From assembly GCF_000373365.1 (NCBI RefSeq), contig NZ_KB891159.1:62001-126000 (forward strand): a stretch of 64,000 nt of DNA. The letters are read 5' to 3'. Position numbers and translations under genes: made by a program. The first letter of the stretch is position 1; each line of letters starts with the position of its first letter. Below the pieces are notes generated by a model, which saw only the letters and a program-made list of their open reading frames with translations, was not told where the DNA came from and ran no database searches. Origin of the DNA: Parafrankia discariae (lineage in GTDB: Bacteria > Actinomycetota > Actinomycetes > Frankiales > Frankiaceae). Shown here piece after piece: positions 34,932 to 43,859 of the stretch.

Positions 34932-34955
34932 CGACTGTTGTCTTGATAACAGTCG
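34932..34955. promoter_or_regulatory. 8-bp-arm inverted repeat
   Basis: CGACTGTT and AACAGTCG, separated by GTCTTGAT, with GAGGGAAAGGG after it. It could be a hairpin or an operator. Confidence 0.4.
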
Positions 34956-35372
34956 GAGGGAAAGGGTTGGCTGGATGGATCGTCCGTGTATCGGCAGGGC
35001 GATCACGCAACATCGATCATCGGTGGGGTGACGGTCGAACGTCATCTCGGGCTGGCCGGTCGGCCGGGTCGGGGTGCGGTGTGGTGCGGCGCGGTGTCGC
35101 GTGGGCAAGCGCACGAGCGTGGAGTACCCGGGTCGACCACCAGCCGTCAATCCTCCTACCCGGAGGTATCTGATCCTGTACTGAAGGCTTGGCGGGGCGG
35201 CAAAGGCTGTGCAATGCTGCGCTCCGCAAACATTCAGACACCGGATTCCGGCTCTGCTGGCTCCCGGCCGACGGACCATGTTTCGGAGCCCACCGGAACG
35301 CGGTCCGTGTCGCCCGTCCAGCCCACAGGGCGGTGGCTCGATCGGGATTCCCGTCACCCGACGTAGTTCGCA

Positions 35373-36611
35373 TTGCCCGTGATCTCTGCTGCGCCCGTTC
35401 CCGCGGGCGCAGGTCACCGGCGTGGTTTCCGCCGGCCGCTTTTCCCGACCCGTCGCGTCGACCGCCCGCGCCCGCGTTCCGTCCTCCCGCCGTCTCCCGT
35501 CCCACACCCGTCCCCTGATGCGTGCCGCCTGCCGGGTTCCCCTCCCGGCGGGCGGTTACGGCGCCGCCGCCTGCCCGTTTTCAGCGGCGCCGTAACCGGC
35601 CGGGGCCATCGAGCCCGCCGTCCCGGCCGCGGTCGACAGGACCGTCCCCGACCTGCCGGGCGCGGTGCCGACCACGCCGGGTCTGGGCGATGTGCGTCTC
35701 ACCGACCGCGGGCCTCGCTGGCCCCGTCCGCGCCGCCTACGCCGCCCGAGCCCGCCAGCGGTCCACCCGCCGCGGCGCGGCCCGGCGGGGCGCTCCGCGC
35801 GGAGTTCGGGGAGTCCCGGATCGTCAAACCCGATCCGGGCCCCGGGCGCCGTGGCGGCAAACCCCAGGCGGGACGCACGGAGATCGTGCAGGAACGCACG
35901 GAGAGCACCCGTGAGTTCCACAACCCCGACGGAACGTTCACCACCGAGTCGACGATGGGCCCCGTCCGGTTCCAGGACGAGAAGGACGCCTGGGTCGACA
36001 TCGACACGTCCCTGGAGCAGGCGGAACCGGGCCGGCTTCGCGCGGCCGAGACCGAACACCCGGTCGAAGTCGCGCAGACGGCGACGGACCCTGAACTGGG
36101 GCGCGTCGAGCTCGGCGACGGCATGTCGGTGTCGTTCTCACTGGCCGACTCCGCGTCCGCCACGGCCCGGGTCGACGGCTCGAAGGCGACGTTCACCGGC
36201 GTGCGCGAGTCGGCCGACCTGGAGCTCGGCCCCTACCCGGATGGCCTGAAGGAGATCATCGTCCTCCGCTCGCCGGAGGCACCGACCACGTGGGAGCTCC
36301 CGCTAGCGCTGGAGGGCCTGACCGCCAGGGTCGACGACCGTCAGGTCGTCCTGGCGGACACGGCCGGTGAGCCGCGCGCCGTGATCCCACCGGGGTGGAT
36401 GGAGGACTCCCGCACCGAGGGCGGCACGCCCGCCACCTCCAGCGGCGTGACCTACGCCCTGACCGAAAGCGAGGACGGCGCCCAGATCCTTCGGGTGGAC
36501 CTCGACCGGGAATGGCTGTCGGACCCCGCCCGCGTCTTCCCCGTCAAGGTGGACCCCACCTTCAACATCGTGGGCCAGAATGTACGGGCCCAGACCGACG
36601 ACACCTACTAA
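35373..36611 (+). pseudogene. 5' fragment of a DNRLRE/RHS-type secreted surface protein, cut by IS630
   Basis: Only the part from about residue 145 looks protein-like: REFHNPDGTFTTESTMGPVR, KDAWVDIDTSLEQ, IVLRSPEAPTTWELPL and FPVKVDPTFNI. This matches the N-terminal region that precedes DNRLRE or RHS repeats in large secreted actinobacterial proteins. The first 140 residues are Arg/Pro-rich and look like a shifted frame. A better mature N-terminus (AVPAAVDRTVPDLPGAVP) is readable in another frame near 35610-35690, which suggests a frameshift. The stop TAA at 36609 is supplied by the inserted IS. No C-terminal half is found on the far side of the IS. Confidence 0.6.
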
Positions 36612-37732
36612 TGGGAAACTAAGTTATCGGAATGTTGATGTAGGTCAAGTCTGGAGATCGGAAGAACCCTCGGATGGCCTCTGGCGTAGCCAGGAGGCGA
36701 GCGAACGCTTTCTTGACGCTGTCGCGTAGCTCGTCGACGGCACGGGCGGCGACTTTTCCGGCGTTGTCGTTCTTCACGTTCTTCCAGACCCACTAGTCGG
36801 GGTTAAGTTCTGGCGATTAGGGCGGGAGCAGGAAGATCTTGAGTCGGCCTTCGGTCGACGCCACGTATTCCCGTGTGGCGGCGGACTTGTGGGCGCTGTG
36901 CCCGTCGACGATGAGAAAGACGGTGCCATCGATGTCATGGAGGAGCTGCTGGCAGAACTCGATGAACGTCGCGGAGGTGGTCGTGCCGTCCACGAGCGAG
37001 AAGTGGAGCTTCCCCTGCGCGGAGATCGCTGAGATCATGTTCACGGTCTTGCGGTTACCGGTGCCACGCACGATCGGGGTCTGACCGACTGGCGCCCAGG
37101 TGGTACCGGAGTGGAAGTCCGTCCGGACCGACGCCTCATCTCCGAAGAAGATCGACGCTCCCGTGGCCTGCGCTTCCGCGTGGATCTTCGGGTAGTCGAC
37201 CTGCTTCCAGCGTGCGGCGAGCTCGTGGTCCTGCTCCCAGGCTCGCGTCAACGGGCGTTGTGGCGACAGCCCCATCCGGCGCAGCAGCTTGCCGACGCCC
37301 TGGGCGGTGTACTCGACCCCGAACTCCCGACGGATCAGCTCCCGCACCATCTCCCGGGTCCACAGCGCGAAGTCGAACTGCATCTGTCGCGGATCCCGAC
37401 CAACGATCAGCTTCCACAGCTGTGTTGTCTGCTCCTCCGGGAGTCGCGGTGGACGCCCGGACGCGACCTTCACCTTCAGCGCCTCGGGCCCACCCTCGTT
37501 CCGCGCCTGCAACCAGCTGTACACCGTGGAAACGCCAGCCCCGAAAGCCAGCGCCGCATCCCTCGGATGCATGCCCTTGTCCACCGCGCTCAACGCGAGC
37601 AGTCGGACATCTTCCAGATTGCGTCGCGGAATACGAGAACCGGACCCCTGATCCATGAGTAAATTATCTCATGCCATTCCCGGCGACCTGACGTCGGTCA
37701 GTCAACATTCCGATAACTTAGTTTCTCATTAG
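36608..37732 (-). mobile_element. IS630-family insertion sequence
   Basis: A 1125-bp element with 31-bp terminal inverted repeats (36608-36638 and 37702-37732) that differ at one base; they begin CTAATGRGAAACTAAG. TA flanks both ends (36606-36607 and 37733-37734), the target duplication expected of IS630/Tc1-type elements. It carries one transposase gene on the minus strand, which has two nonsense codons. It interrupts the DNRLRE-type gene. Confidence 0.92.
36619..37656 (-). pseudogene. IS630 transposase with two in-frame stops at the DDE glutamate
   Basis: Reading from ATG at 37656, the protein has a helix-turn-helix (about 25-60), a linker, and a DDE domain with FFGDEASVRTDF and FLIVDGHSAHKS, the two catalytic Asp. 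After KIFLLPP the frame meets TAA (36817-36819), then SPELNPD, then TAG (36793-36795), then WVWKNVKNDNAGKVAARAV and so on to a final stop at 36619. In intact relatives this reads LPPYSPELNPDEW. The first stop thus replaces Tyr and the second replaces the catalytic Glu. The 56 or so downstream codons are undamaged, so the decay is recent. Confidence 0.88.
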
Positions 37733-37839
37733 TATACGGTCAGGGTTGTATCGGTGAAGGCGGCTCGTGCCTCGCGAGTAGGTCGATTGCTAGTCGTGGT
37801 AGTCACTGGTCTCTTCCTCGCGAAGTCAGGGTGCGGCGG

Positions 37840-38883
37840 TCAGTGGACCGCCGCGGTCATGAGTCCGGTGACCGGCAAGGGGGAGCCGGTCTCGTCGGCG
37901 AAACCGATGAAGCAGGTGGCGAGGCGGCTTCTCGCGCGCCAGCTTTCCGGCGAGATGACGCCCCATCGCGGTTCCACGAGCGCGCCACCGAAGCGGCCGA
38001 CCTCCAGGTATGGAGCGGCGAGGTCGCCGCATCGCGTTCCGAGTGCCTCGCGGAGCCAGTCCTCGGACGGCACGCCGCCGCCCGGGGGCTCCGGCGCGCG
38101 GACCACTCCCACGCTCTGCGTGTGATGGGGGGTGTCGCAGGGAGTCTCGACGAGGCCGCCTTCGCCGGCATGGCGAAGGCAGGTTCCAGCCGCGAACGTC
38201 CTGGCCTGGTCGGCGCCGCGGGCGTCTCCTTCGAACGGGCGGAACGCGGGCGGATCGGATGCGGTCATGCCCGCGGTGATTCCACAGGTGACCGTGCGCT
38301 GGCCGATGTCCCAGCCGGGCTCCTGTGGACGGATCATGCCGGCGGAGAATCGTCCGGCGGGATCGAGCGGATGACCCAGGAATTCCTCGATCAGGGGTAG
38401 GCAGTACTTGTCGGTGATGGCCTGCCATCGTTCGGGGGTGGGATAGGCACCGTCGCCCGGCTGGTCCGGCCGAATGTCTGCGTCGCCGACCGCCTCGAAG
38501 TAGTGGACACCCGCACAGGGAACGTCGGTGGTCGAGGTCGAGTCGACGTGCTGTCGCCAGGAGTAGCAACGGCCGGGCTGGTAGGTCTCCTGCGCGAACT
38601 CGACGACGGCGTCGGCGGCCGGGGACGCCGTCGGCGACCCATCGACAGGGCCGACGGTTGCTGCGACGGTCTGGTCCGGATCGCCGGACTCGCGGTCAGC
38701 GGCGCGGTCGCCGAGCAGCGCGACCAGCCCGTAGATCACGGCGCCGAGGAGAACAGCGTTGATCGCGATGGTCGTGAGATGGTCGCGCCATTCGGCTGCC
38801 CGCACCCGTCGGAGCCGGCGGGCGAGCCGGGCGGCTCGGTTGCCCACTGAGGTGGACCTTTCGTGGTTGTTACTTTCGGGCAC
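37840..38883 (-). CDS. Membrane protein with paired septum-formation-like domains, type A copy 1
   Basis: A 347-residue protein. One helix (about residues 38-60) separates a short basic cytoplasmic tail from a large outer part. That part has two similar halves. The first: GRCYSW, VPCAGVHYFEAVG, YCLPLIEEFLGHPLDPAGRF, VTCGI. The second: GTCLRHA, TPCDTPHHTQSVG, then WGVISPESW and TCFIGF. The Cys/His spacing matches the Septum_form-type domain found in actinobacterial membrane proteins. The GTG start at 38883 follows GAGGGAG. Three paralogues lie upstream on the same strand, and the leader is repeated. A cell-wall or division role is inferred from the domain name only. Confidence 0.68.
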   Translation of the reverse strand: MPESNNHERSTSVGNRAARLARRLRRVRAAEWRDHLTTIAINAVLLGAVIYGLVALLGDRAADRESGDPDQTVAATVGPVDGSPTASPAADAVVEFAQETYQPGRCYSWRQHVDSTSTTDVPCAGVHYFEAVGDADIRPDQPGDGAYPTPERWQAITDKYCLPLIEEFLGHPLDPAGRFSAGMIRPQEPGWDIGQRTVTCGITAGMTASDPPAFRPFEGDARGADQARTFAAGTCLRHAGEGGLVETPCDTPHHTQSVGVVRAPEPPGGGVPSEDWLREALGTRCGDLAAPYLEVGRFGGALVEPRWGVISPESWRARSRLATCFIGFADETGSPLPVTGLMTAAVH

Positions 38884-38914
38884 GCCGGTTACTCCCTCGG
38901 ACACACAGAATCAA

Positions 38915-38975
38915 AATGCGCCGCGACTGGCCGTGGACGTCCACAACAGCCCCGGATACTCAGATCAAAGCGACG
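38915..38975 (-). repeat. Shared leader repeat, upstream of type A copy 1
   Basis: About 60 bp read on the minus strand as TTTGATCTGAGTATCC, GGCTGTTGTGGACGTCC and AGTCGCGGCGC. It aligns with 43860-43920 and with part of 40317-40430. It lies directly upstream of the start. Confidence 0.65.
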
Positions 38976-38988
38976 GTTCGCGCCTCGC

Positions 38989-40257
38989 CTACGTGGTGAA
39001 CGTTCCCGAGCTGTCCGTGGGGCTGAGCGGACCGGTGGTCTCTACTTCATTTCCTGCCTGGTCAATGAAGCTGACCGTGCAGCTGGTGGATCGTGTTCCC
39101 GCGAGCCAGCTCTCGGGATGGATCAGGTGCCAGCCGCCTCGGGCTGTGGCGCCGTCGAAGTGCTGCGCGAGATAGGGGGCTGTCTGGGGCGCGCAGGCGG
39201 CCTGCACGAGGTCCTTGAACACATCGGACGAGGGTGGGGCGCCGTCGGCGGTGTCGGCCAGGGTGATCGTGCCGACCGTCTGCGCGTGGTGCGGCTCCTG
39301 GCAGGAGACCCGCTCCTGGCTGCCGTCGGTCGTGTTGCGGAAGCAGGTACCCGGCGGGTAGTTCATGGCCTGGTCCGCGCCTCGAACGCTGCCCGAGAAG
39401 GTGCTCATGAGCCATGGCGTGTCGGCTGGGGCGTCACTCCGAAGGCTCAGTCCACAGACGACGTCTCTGTCGCCGGTCTCCCATTCCGGCCGTCGCGGAT
39501 GGATGGTGCCTGCCGCGAAGCGCCCGAAGGGGTCGAGCGGGTGGCCGAGGTACGGCGTGACCAGCGGGCCGCAATGGCGCGCTTCGAGGTCGTTCCACTG
39601 GGAGATCGACGGGTACGGGGCGTCCCGCGGGTAGGCGGGGCTCAGGTCGAGCGGGCCGACGACTTCGAAAAGATGTGGTTCGGCGCAGGGGACGTCGTCG
39701 ACGGGGACGTCCGTGCTCACCTGCGGCCAGCTGTAGCAACGCCCGGACTTCCAGTCCCACCGACGTAGATCCGGACCGTGGTCGTCGAATGCGTCGGGGT
39801 CGGTGGCCGGATCGCCGGGGGAGGAACCGGACGAGTCGGGCCCGTCGGCGGAAACAGTGGTCGGCGGCGCATTGTTGATCTTCGACATGACGAACGGGTA
39901 CACCACACTGCCGAGCAGGACGAGGCTGATCAGCGCCAGGACGATCCGGCCGCGCGACCCTGTTCGGGGCGCGGCGTCCGGGAACGGCCGGGTGGATCGC
40001 AGTCGTGACCGCCGGGCTCGTGAATGCGGCCGCCAGGCGGTCCTTCCGTCCTCGACCGGTCCGAAGCGCGCGATGGCGGCCCTGGTGCGGGCGGGCGCCT
40101 CGTATCTGGTGGCCCCGGCGACGAAGCTCTCGTCGAGGACGAGGCCGGCGAACGGGTCCGCCTGGTCGACGTCGTTCTTGTCGCGGTCGTCGCCGCCGCT
40201 GCCGCGGTTGTCGCTGTCGTCGTTCTTCGGCGCGGGCGGCGCACTGTCCCCGGGCAT
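38989..40257 (-). CDS. Membrane protein with paired septum-formation-like domains, type B copy 1
   Basis: A 422-residue protein. The cytoplasmic head (1-103) has an acidic stretch and LVLDESFVAGATRYEAPART (39-58), then a basic region. A helix at about 104-123 leads to two outer halves. These have GRCYSW, VPCAEPHLFEVVG, CGPLVTPYLGHPLDPFGRF and VVCGLSL, then GTCFRN, SCQEPHHAQTVG, HPESW and CTVSF. The head motif recalls the FDEDFVRAA..EP region of Streptomyces spore-wall complex proteins SCO2583/SCO2584. ATG at 40257 follows GAGGAG. It is transcribed just before type A copy 1, possibly in one operon. Confidence 0.68.
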   Translation of the reverse strand: MPGDSAPPAPKNDDSDNRGSGGDDRDKNDVDQADPFAGLVLDESFVAGATRYEAPARTRAAIARFGPVEDGRTAWRPHSRARRSRLRSTRPFPDAAPRTGSRGRIVLALISLVLLGSVVYPFVMSKINNAPPTTVSADGPDSSGSSPGDPATDPDAFDDHGPDLRRWDWKSGRCYSWPQVSTDVPVDDVPCAEPHLFEVVGPLDLSPAYPRDAPYPSISQWNDLEARHCGPLVTPYLGHPLDPFGRFAAGTIHPRRPEWETGDRDVVCGLSLRSDAPADTPWLMSTFSGSVRGADQAMNYPPGTCFRNTTDGSQERVSCQEPHHAQTVGTITLADTADGAPPSSDVFKDLVQAACAPQTAPYLAQHFDGATARGGWHLIHPESWLAGTRSTSCTVSFIDQAGNEVETTGPLSPTDSSGTFTT

Positions 40258-40756
40258 GCCGGCGTCTCCTCGGGAGCTGGGATTCTCGGTGGTTTCGTGA
40301 TCAGAGGAGCGGGAGGCGTCGCGACTGGTGGCCGACGACCGCAACGATCACCGTCGTCCAGATCGGCTGATGCCCAACGCGATGATCTGAGTACTGGTGG
40401 CCGTGCAGCAGGCCATATTAGGGCAGGATGCGAAGGAGTCCCCACTCGGGTTCGTCCCGTCCGGGCTCTGTGGGGCGGATGGCCTGCTTTCTCTTTGTGT
40501 GGGCAATAGTTGAGAGTGTCCAGGGTCCAAAGACCTCTGCTCTCGGTTACCCGCGAGCACCCCCTGGAACGGCACCGACTAATCTGCTGAGCTTTCCGTT
40601 CTCTTCGTGCGGATCACCGCTGGAAGTCGGAAGCCGCCGTTCACGGGGTAGCTGACCAGGTGACTCCTGGCACGGAGAAAGGGTGCAGGTGCAGGTGTCC
40701 TCCTTCGGCGCGTCCCCGAGACAGGCCGATTCGCTCGCGCAACGCTCGCCCAGATC
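40258..40756. other. Intergenic region with leader repeat
   Basis: About 0.5 kb between the divergent type B gene and the lipoprotein gene. The part near the type B gene is the shared leader repeat; nothing else recognisable was seen. Confidence 0.5.
40317..40430 (-). repeat. Shared leader repeat, upstream of type B copy 1, with TAATAT promoter element
   Basis: About 115 bp that align with 43860-43980. Shared blocks on the minus strand are GCCCTAATATGGCC, CTGCAC, AGATCATCGCGTTG and CCAGTCGCGACGC. The TAATAT could be a -10 element for the B/A operon; no convincing -35 is seen. Confidence 0.65.
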
Positions 40757-41704
40757 GTGCTCGCCCACTTCTCGCTCACTTCTCGCCGGCTCGGCCGAGG
40801 CCGCGCCGGGCTCATCGCCGCGGGGCTTGGGCTTGTCGGGCTCGCGTTGAGCGGCTGTCAGCCCGCGCCGGGCGGCCCCGGTGGCCCGGCACCGACCAGC
40901 GCACCGCCGGTCACGGCGACTCCGGTGTCTCCGGAGACACCGACTCCGACCACGCCACCCGCCACGGCGACACCGACCCCCGGGGATTTTGAGCCCACAC
41001 CGAGTGGCGACCCCACCTCGACACCCACAGCGCCGGCGGGCGAACGCCTCAGCCCGATGGGGATGATCACCCTGGTCCAGGAACACGAGGGTGAACCGGT
41101 ATCAGTTCGCATCGCGCTGAGCATGGTCGGTTCGCGCCGCCCGACCATGTCCGGGACGGTCGAGATCGTCATCAACGACACCCTCCGCGACACCGTGACG
41201 TTGAAGCCCGGCCCCGGCTCCGCCACGGGCGAATGGGTGGTCCGGCTCGAACCCGGCGTCCAGCGCATGTCCGCCACCTACAGCGGCGACGAGTTCTACT
41301 AGCCGATCAGTTTCAAGGGCGGGACGACGATCCGGAACGGCCGGATCGAGGTCACGCCACCGGACCGGATCGTGGCCGGGCAGCCCTACACCGTCCGGGT
41401 GCGGATCGTCCCGATCAACGGAGCCACCGGAACACCGGCCGGCACAGTGGTCATCTCCCACGGATTCTGGCCCGACCAGGCGACGGTCACCCTGGACGAG
41501 AACGGAAGCGCCTCCGCCACCATCACGGCGTCGTTTCCCTCGGGAAACGTGCCGTCCGCACTCATGATGTACGTCGAGTACCAGGGTGACGGCACCTTCC
41601 TGCCGACCACGTGGACCGCCGTGCCCGCCATTCCGTACTCACTGCCGGACGCCGACCCGGCAGAGGGGCCGGAGACAGCTTCGACGGCTGCCGGCGGGGC
41701 CTGA
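40757..41704 (+). pseudogene. Ig-like-repeat lipoprotein gene split by an in-frame amber codon
   Basis: A GTG start gives a signal peptide ending in the lipobox LALSGCQP, then a Pro/Thr-rich linker. An Ig-like repeat follows (GTVEIVINDTLRDTVTLKPG; MSATYSGDEFY). TAG at 41300-41302 then interrupts the frame. The same frame continues without damage as ISFKGGTTIRNGRIEV and a second Ig-like unit (GTVVISHGFWPDQATVTLDE) to TGA at 41702. Intact it would be about 315 residues. Ig-like repeats of this kind usually act in adhesion or surface binding. A truncated lipoprotein of 181 residues is still possible. Confidence 0.7.
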
Positions 41705-41800
41705 GCGGTCAGCGGGATCGATCACGGCGGGGCGGTGGGCGCGAGCTTTCGTGGCCGTGCCCACTGCCCCGGAATCTCCCAGGCGCCGGCTCGCCCGTCG

Positions 41801-42712
41801 TCACGTCCGCGCCTGGTCGGCTCCGCGGACCTGTCCTTCCAGGTCGGGCACCTCGTTCGGCGCCTCGGGCGCGGGGCGGAGCGACAGTCCGCAGACGATG
41901 TCCCGCTCGCCGGTGTTCCACTCGCGTTCCCCGGGGCGCAGGATGTTCATCGCGAAGCGCCCGGCCGGGTCGAGTCCGTAGCCGAGATACGCGGTGACGA
42001 GCGGTTCGCAGTGCCATTCGCCGAGCGCGTGCCACTGCGCGGGTGACGGGTACGGCTCCCCGCCGGGGTACGTGGATCCGACGTCGAGCGGGCCCACTAC
42101 CTCGAACAGATGCCGATCGGCACAGGGGACGTCGTCGACCGCGCTCCCGGCGTCCGGCTGGAGCCAGGTGTAACAGTGGCCGGCCGTCCAGTCCCGTCGG
42201 TGGAGATCCGGTAGGGATTCCCCGGCGACGGCAGCAGCGGCGGCGTCGCGGCCGGAGCCGCTCCCGGCCGCGGGTGGCGGGCCCGACGAGAGCGTGGTGG
42301 ACGGTGGACTGTCGCCGGCCGAGGCCACGAACCCGTAGACGGTGGTCGCGAACAGGACGACGCTGAGCAGCGCCAACACGATCCGCGCCCGGGACCGCGC
42401 CCGGGACCGCGGCGGGGGCGAGATCTCCGGGAACGGCCGGAACGTCCGCCGGTGGGTCAGCGGCTGGCCGGAGGTACCACCAGCCCGCCTCGGCCGGTCC
42501 GCGCCGTACGAGCGCCAGGGCGTCGTGCTGTCCTCGAGGAGCCCGAAGCGGGCGAGGGCGGCTCTCGTCCGGGTCGGGGCCTCGTACCGGGTGGCTCCGG
42601 CGATGAAGGCCTCGTCGAGGACGAGGTCGGCGAACGGGTCGCCGAACGGGCCGGCGGCGGACATCGGGTCAGGTCCGTCGCCGTTCGGGGTGGGTGCGCT
42701 GTCTCCGGGCAT
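41801..42712 (-). pseudogene. Truncated septum-formation-like membrane protein, type B copy 2
   Basis: 303 residues, closely matching type B copy 1: the head LVLDEAFIAGATRYEAPTRT, one helix, then GHCYTW, VPCADRHLFEVVG, YLGYGLDPAGRF and IVCGLSL. It stops after GQVRGADQART, where copy 1 goes on for another 130 or so residues. The second Cys/His half is therefore missing, and the sequence beyond the stop shows no homology. It may still make a one-domain protein. ATG at 42712 follows AAGGAG. Confidence 0.65.
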
Positions 42713-42761
42713 GCCGGCGTCTCCTTGGAACATGGGATCTTCGGTGGAGTCGGTGCCGCGC

Positions 42762-43826
42762 TCAGATGACCGGCGCGGTGATGCTCCCGGTGACCGGTAC
42801 CGGGGAGCCGGCTTCGTCGGTGAATCCGACGAAGCAGGTCGTGCGGCGGGTACCAGTCCGCCAGCTCTCCGGTCCGATGCGACTCCATTGCGCGTTCACG
42901 AGCGCATCCCCGAAATGCCCGACCTCGAGATGCGGGGCGGCGAGCTCCGCGCACCGCGGGCCGAGCCGCGCGTCGAGCCACGTGTCGGACGGCGGGGCTC
43001 CGTCGTCGGTCTCCGGCGCGGTGAGCGGTCCTACGCTTTCCGCGTGATGCGGGGCGCCACAGGGGACCTCGCCGAACAGGCCGTCGTTCTCGCGGCGCAG
43101 GCAGGGGCCGGTGGGGTACACGAAGGACTGGTCGGCGCCGTGGGCGCCGCCTTCGAACGGGACGAATTCCGGCGGGTCGGACCTCGTGCCGGCGGAGATG
43201 CCGCAGGAGATCGCGCGCTGGTTCGTCTTCCAGGCGTTTTCGAGGGGCCGCATCAGGCCGGGCCGGAAGCGCCCGTCAGGGTCGAGCCGGTACCCCAGGT
43301 AGCGCTCGATCATGGGTATGCAGTACCGGGTCGAGACGGCCTCCCACTGGGCCGGGGTGGGATAGGCGGCACCCGCCGGGTAATCATCCCGGATGTTGGT
43401 GGCGCCGACGGCCTCGAAATGGTGGACGTCTTCGCATGGAACGTCGTGGACCAGTGGTGAGGTGCCGCCCCGCGGCCAGGAGTAACACCGGCCGGGCAGA
43501 TAGTCCCACTGCGGGAACCCGACGGACGCCCCGGAGCCCGCCGGAGGCACGGGCGCGAACCCGGCCGCGGACGGGCCGGCGTCGTTCGGGCCGGTGGACC
43601 CGCCGCCGGCGGAGTGATCGGCGCGGAGCTCGGTCACGCCGTGGAGAACGGCGCCGAGGAGAACCAGGTTGGCGATGACGGCGATCACCTGGCCGCGCCG
43701 GCCGATCGCTCGCAGCCGGGCCCGCATGGTCCTGCGGGTGACCGCGCGGGCGTCGGGGCGCCCTCGCCGGCCCCAGGTCTCTCGTTCCGAACGACGGTCC
43801 TCAAGACCGCCGTAGTTTCCGGGCAC
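42762..43826 (-). CDS. Membrane protein with paired septum-formation-like domains, type A copy 2
   Basis: A 354-residue paralogue of the 37840 gene. A basic head and helix (about 45-65) precede two outer halves. First half: GRCYSWPRGG, VPCEDVHHFEAVG, YCIPMIERYLGYRLDPDGRF, ISCGI. Second half: GPCLRREN, VPCGAPHHAESVG, IGPESW, TCFVGF. GTG at 43826 follows GAGGGGG, in the same context as copy 1. It is first in a unit with the truncated type B gene, 49 bases downstream. Promoter and leader are in the repeat at 43860-43980. Confidence 0.68.
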   Translation of the reverse strand: MPGNYGGLEDRRSERETWGRRGRPDARAVTRRTMRARLRAIGRRGQVIAVIANLVLLGAVLHGVTELRADHSAGGGSTGPNDAGPSAAGFAPVPPAGSGASVGFPQWDYLPGRCYSWPRGGTSPLVHDVPCEDVHHFEAVGATNIRDDYPAGAAYPTPAQWEAVSTRYCIPMIERYLGYRLDPDGRFRPGLMRPLENAWKTNQRAISCGISAGTRSDPPEFVPFEGGAHGADQSFVYPTGPCLRRENDGLFGEVPCGAPHHAESVGPLTAPETDDGAPPSDTWLDARLGPRCAELAAPHLEVGHFGDALVNAQWSRIGPESWRTGTRRTTCFVGFTDEAGSPVPVTGSITAPVI

Positions 43827-43859
43827 GCCGACTGCCCCCTCGGGCACGCAGGATCAGGA

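Larger units (their letters stand above)
34551..35372. other. Divergent intergenic region with three palindromes, lower GC
   Basis: About 0.8 kb between the transglycosylase start and the DNRLRE-type remnant. Open frames on both strands give Arg/Cys-rich products without ribosome sites, so I call no gene. It is visibly less GC-rich than the flanks. It has a 17-bp inverted repeat (34822-34838), a small AGTCCGGACT palindrome near 34891 and an 8-bp-arm hairpin (34932-34955). Confidence 0.55.

Noticed and set aside
34788-35507. 240-residue minus-strand frame in the intergenic region
   Set aside because: No ribosome site, no motif, Arg/Cys-rich and unlike coding sequence.
37754-38125. Plus-strand frame starting with a lipoprotein-like signal sequence after the IS
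   Set aside because: After about 30 residues it runs antisense to the type A gene with shadow composition; at most a remnant.
36793-41302. TAG recoding as an explanation for the in-frame stops
   Set aside because: One of the three stops is TAA, TAG is used as a normal stop elsewhere (permease at 9809), and no recoding machinery is visible.
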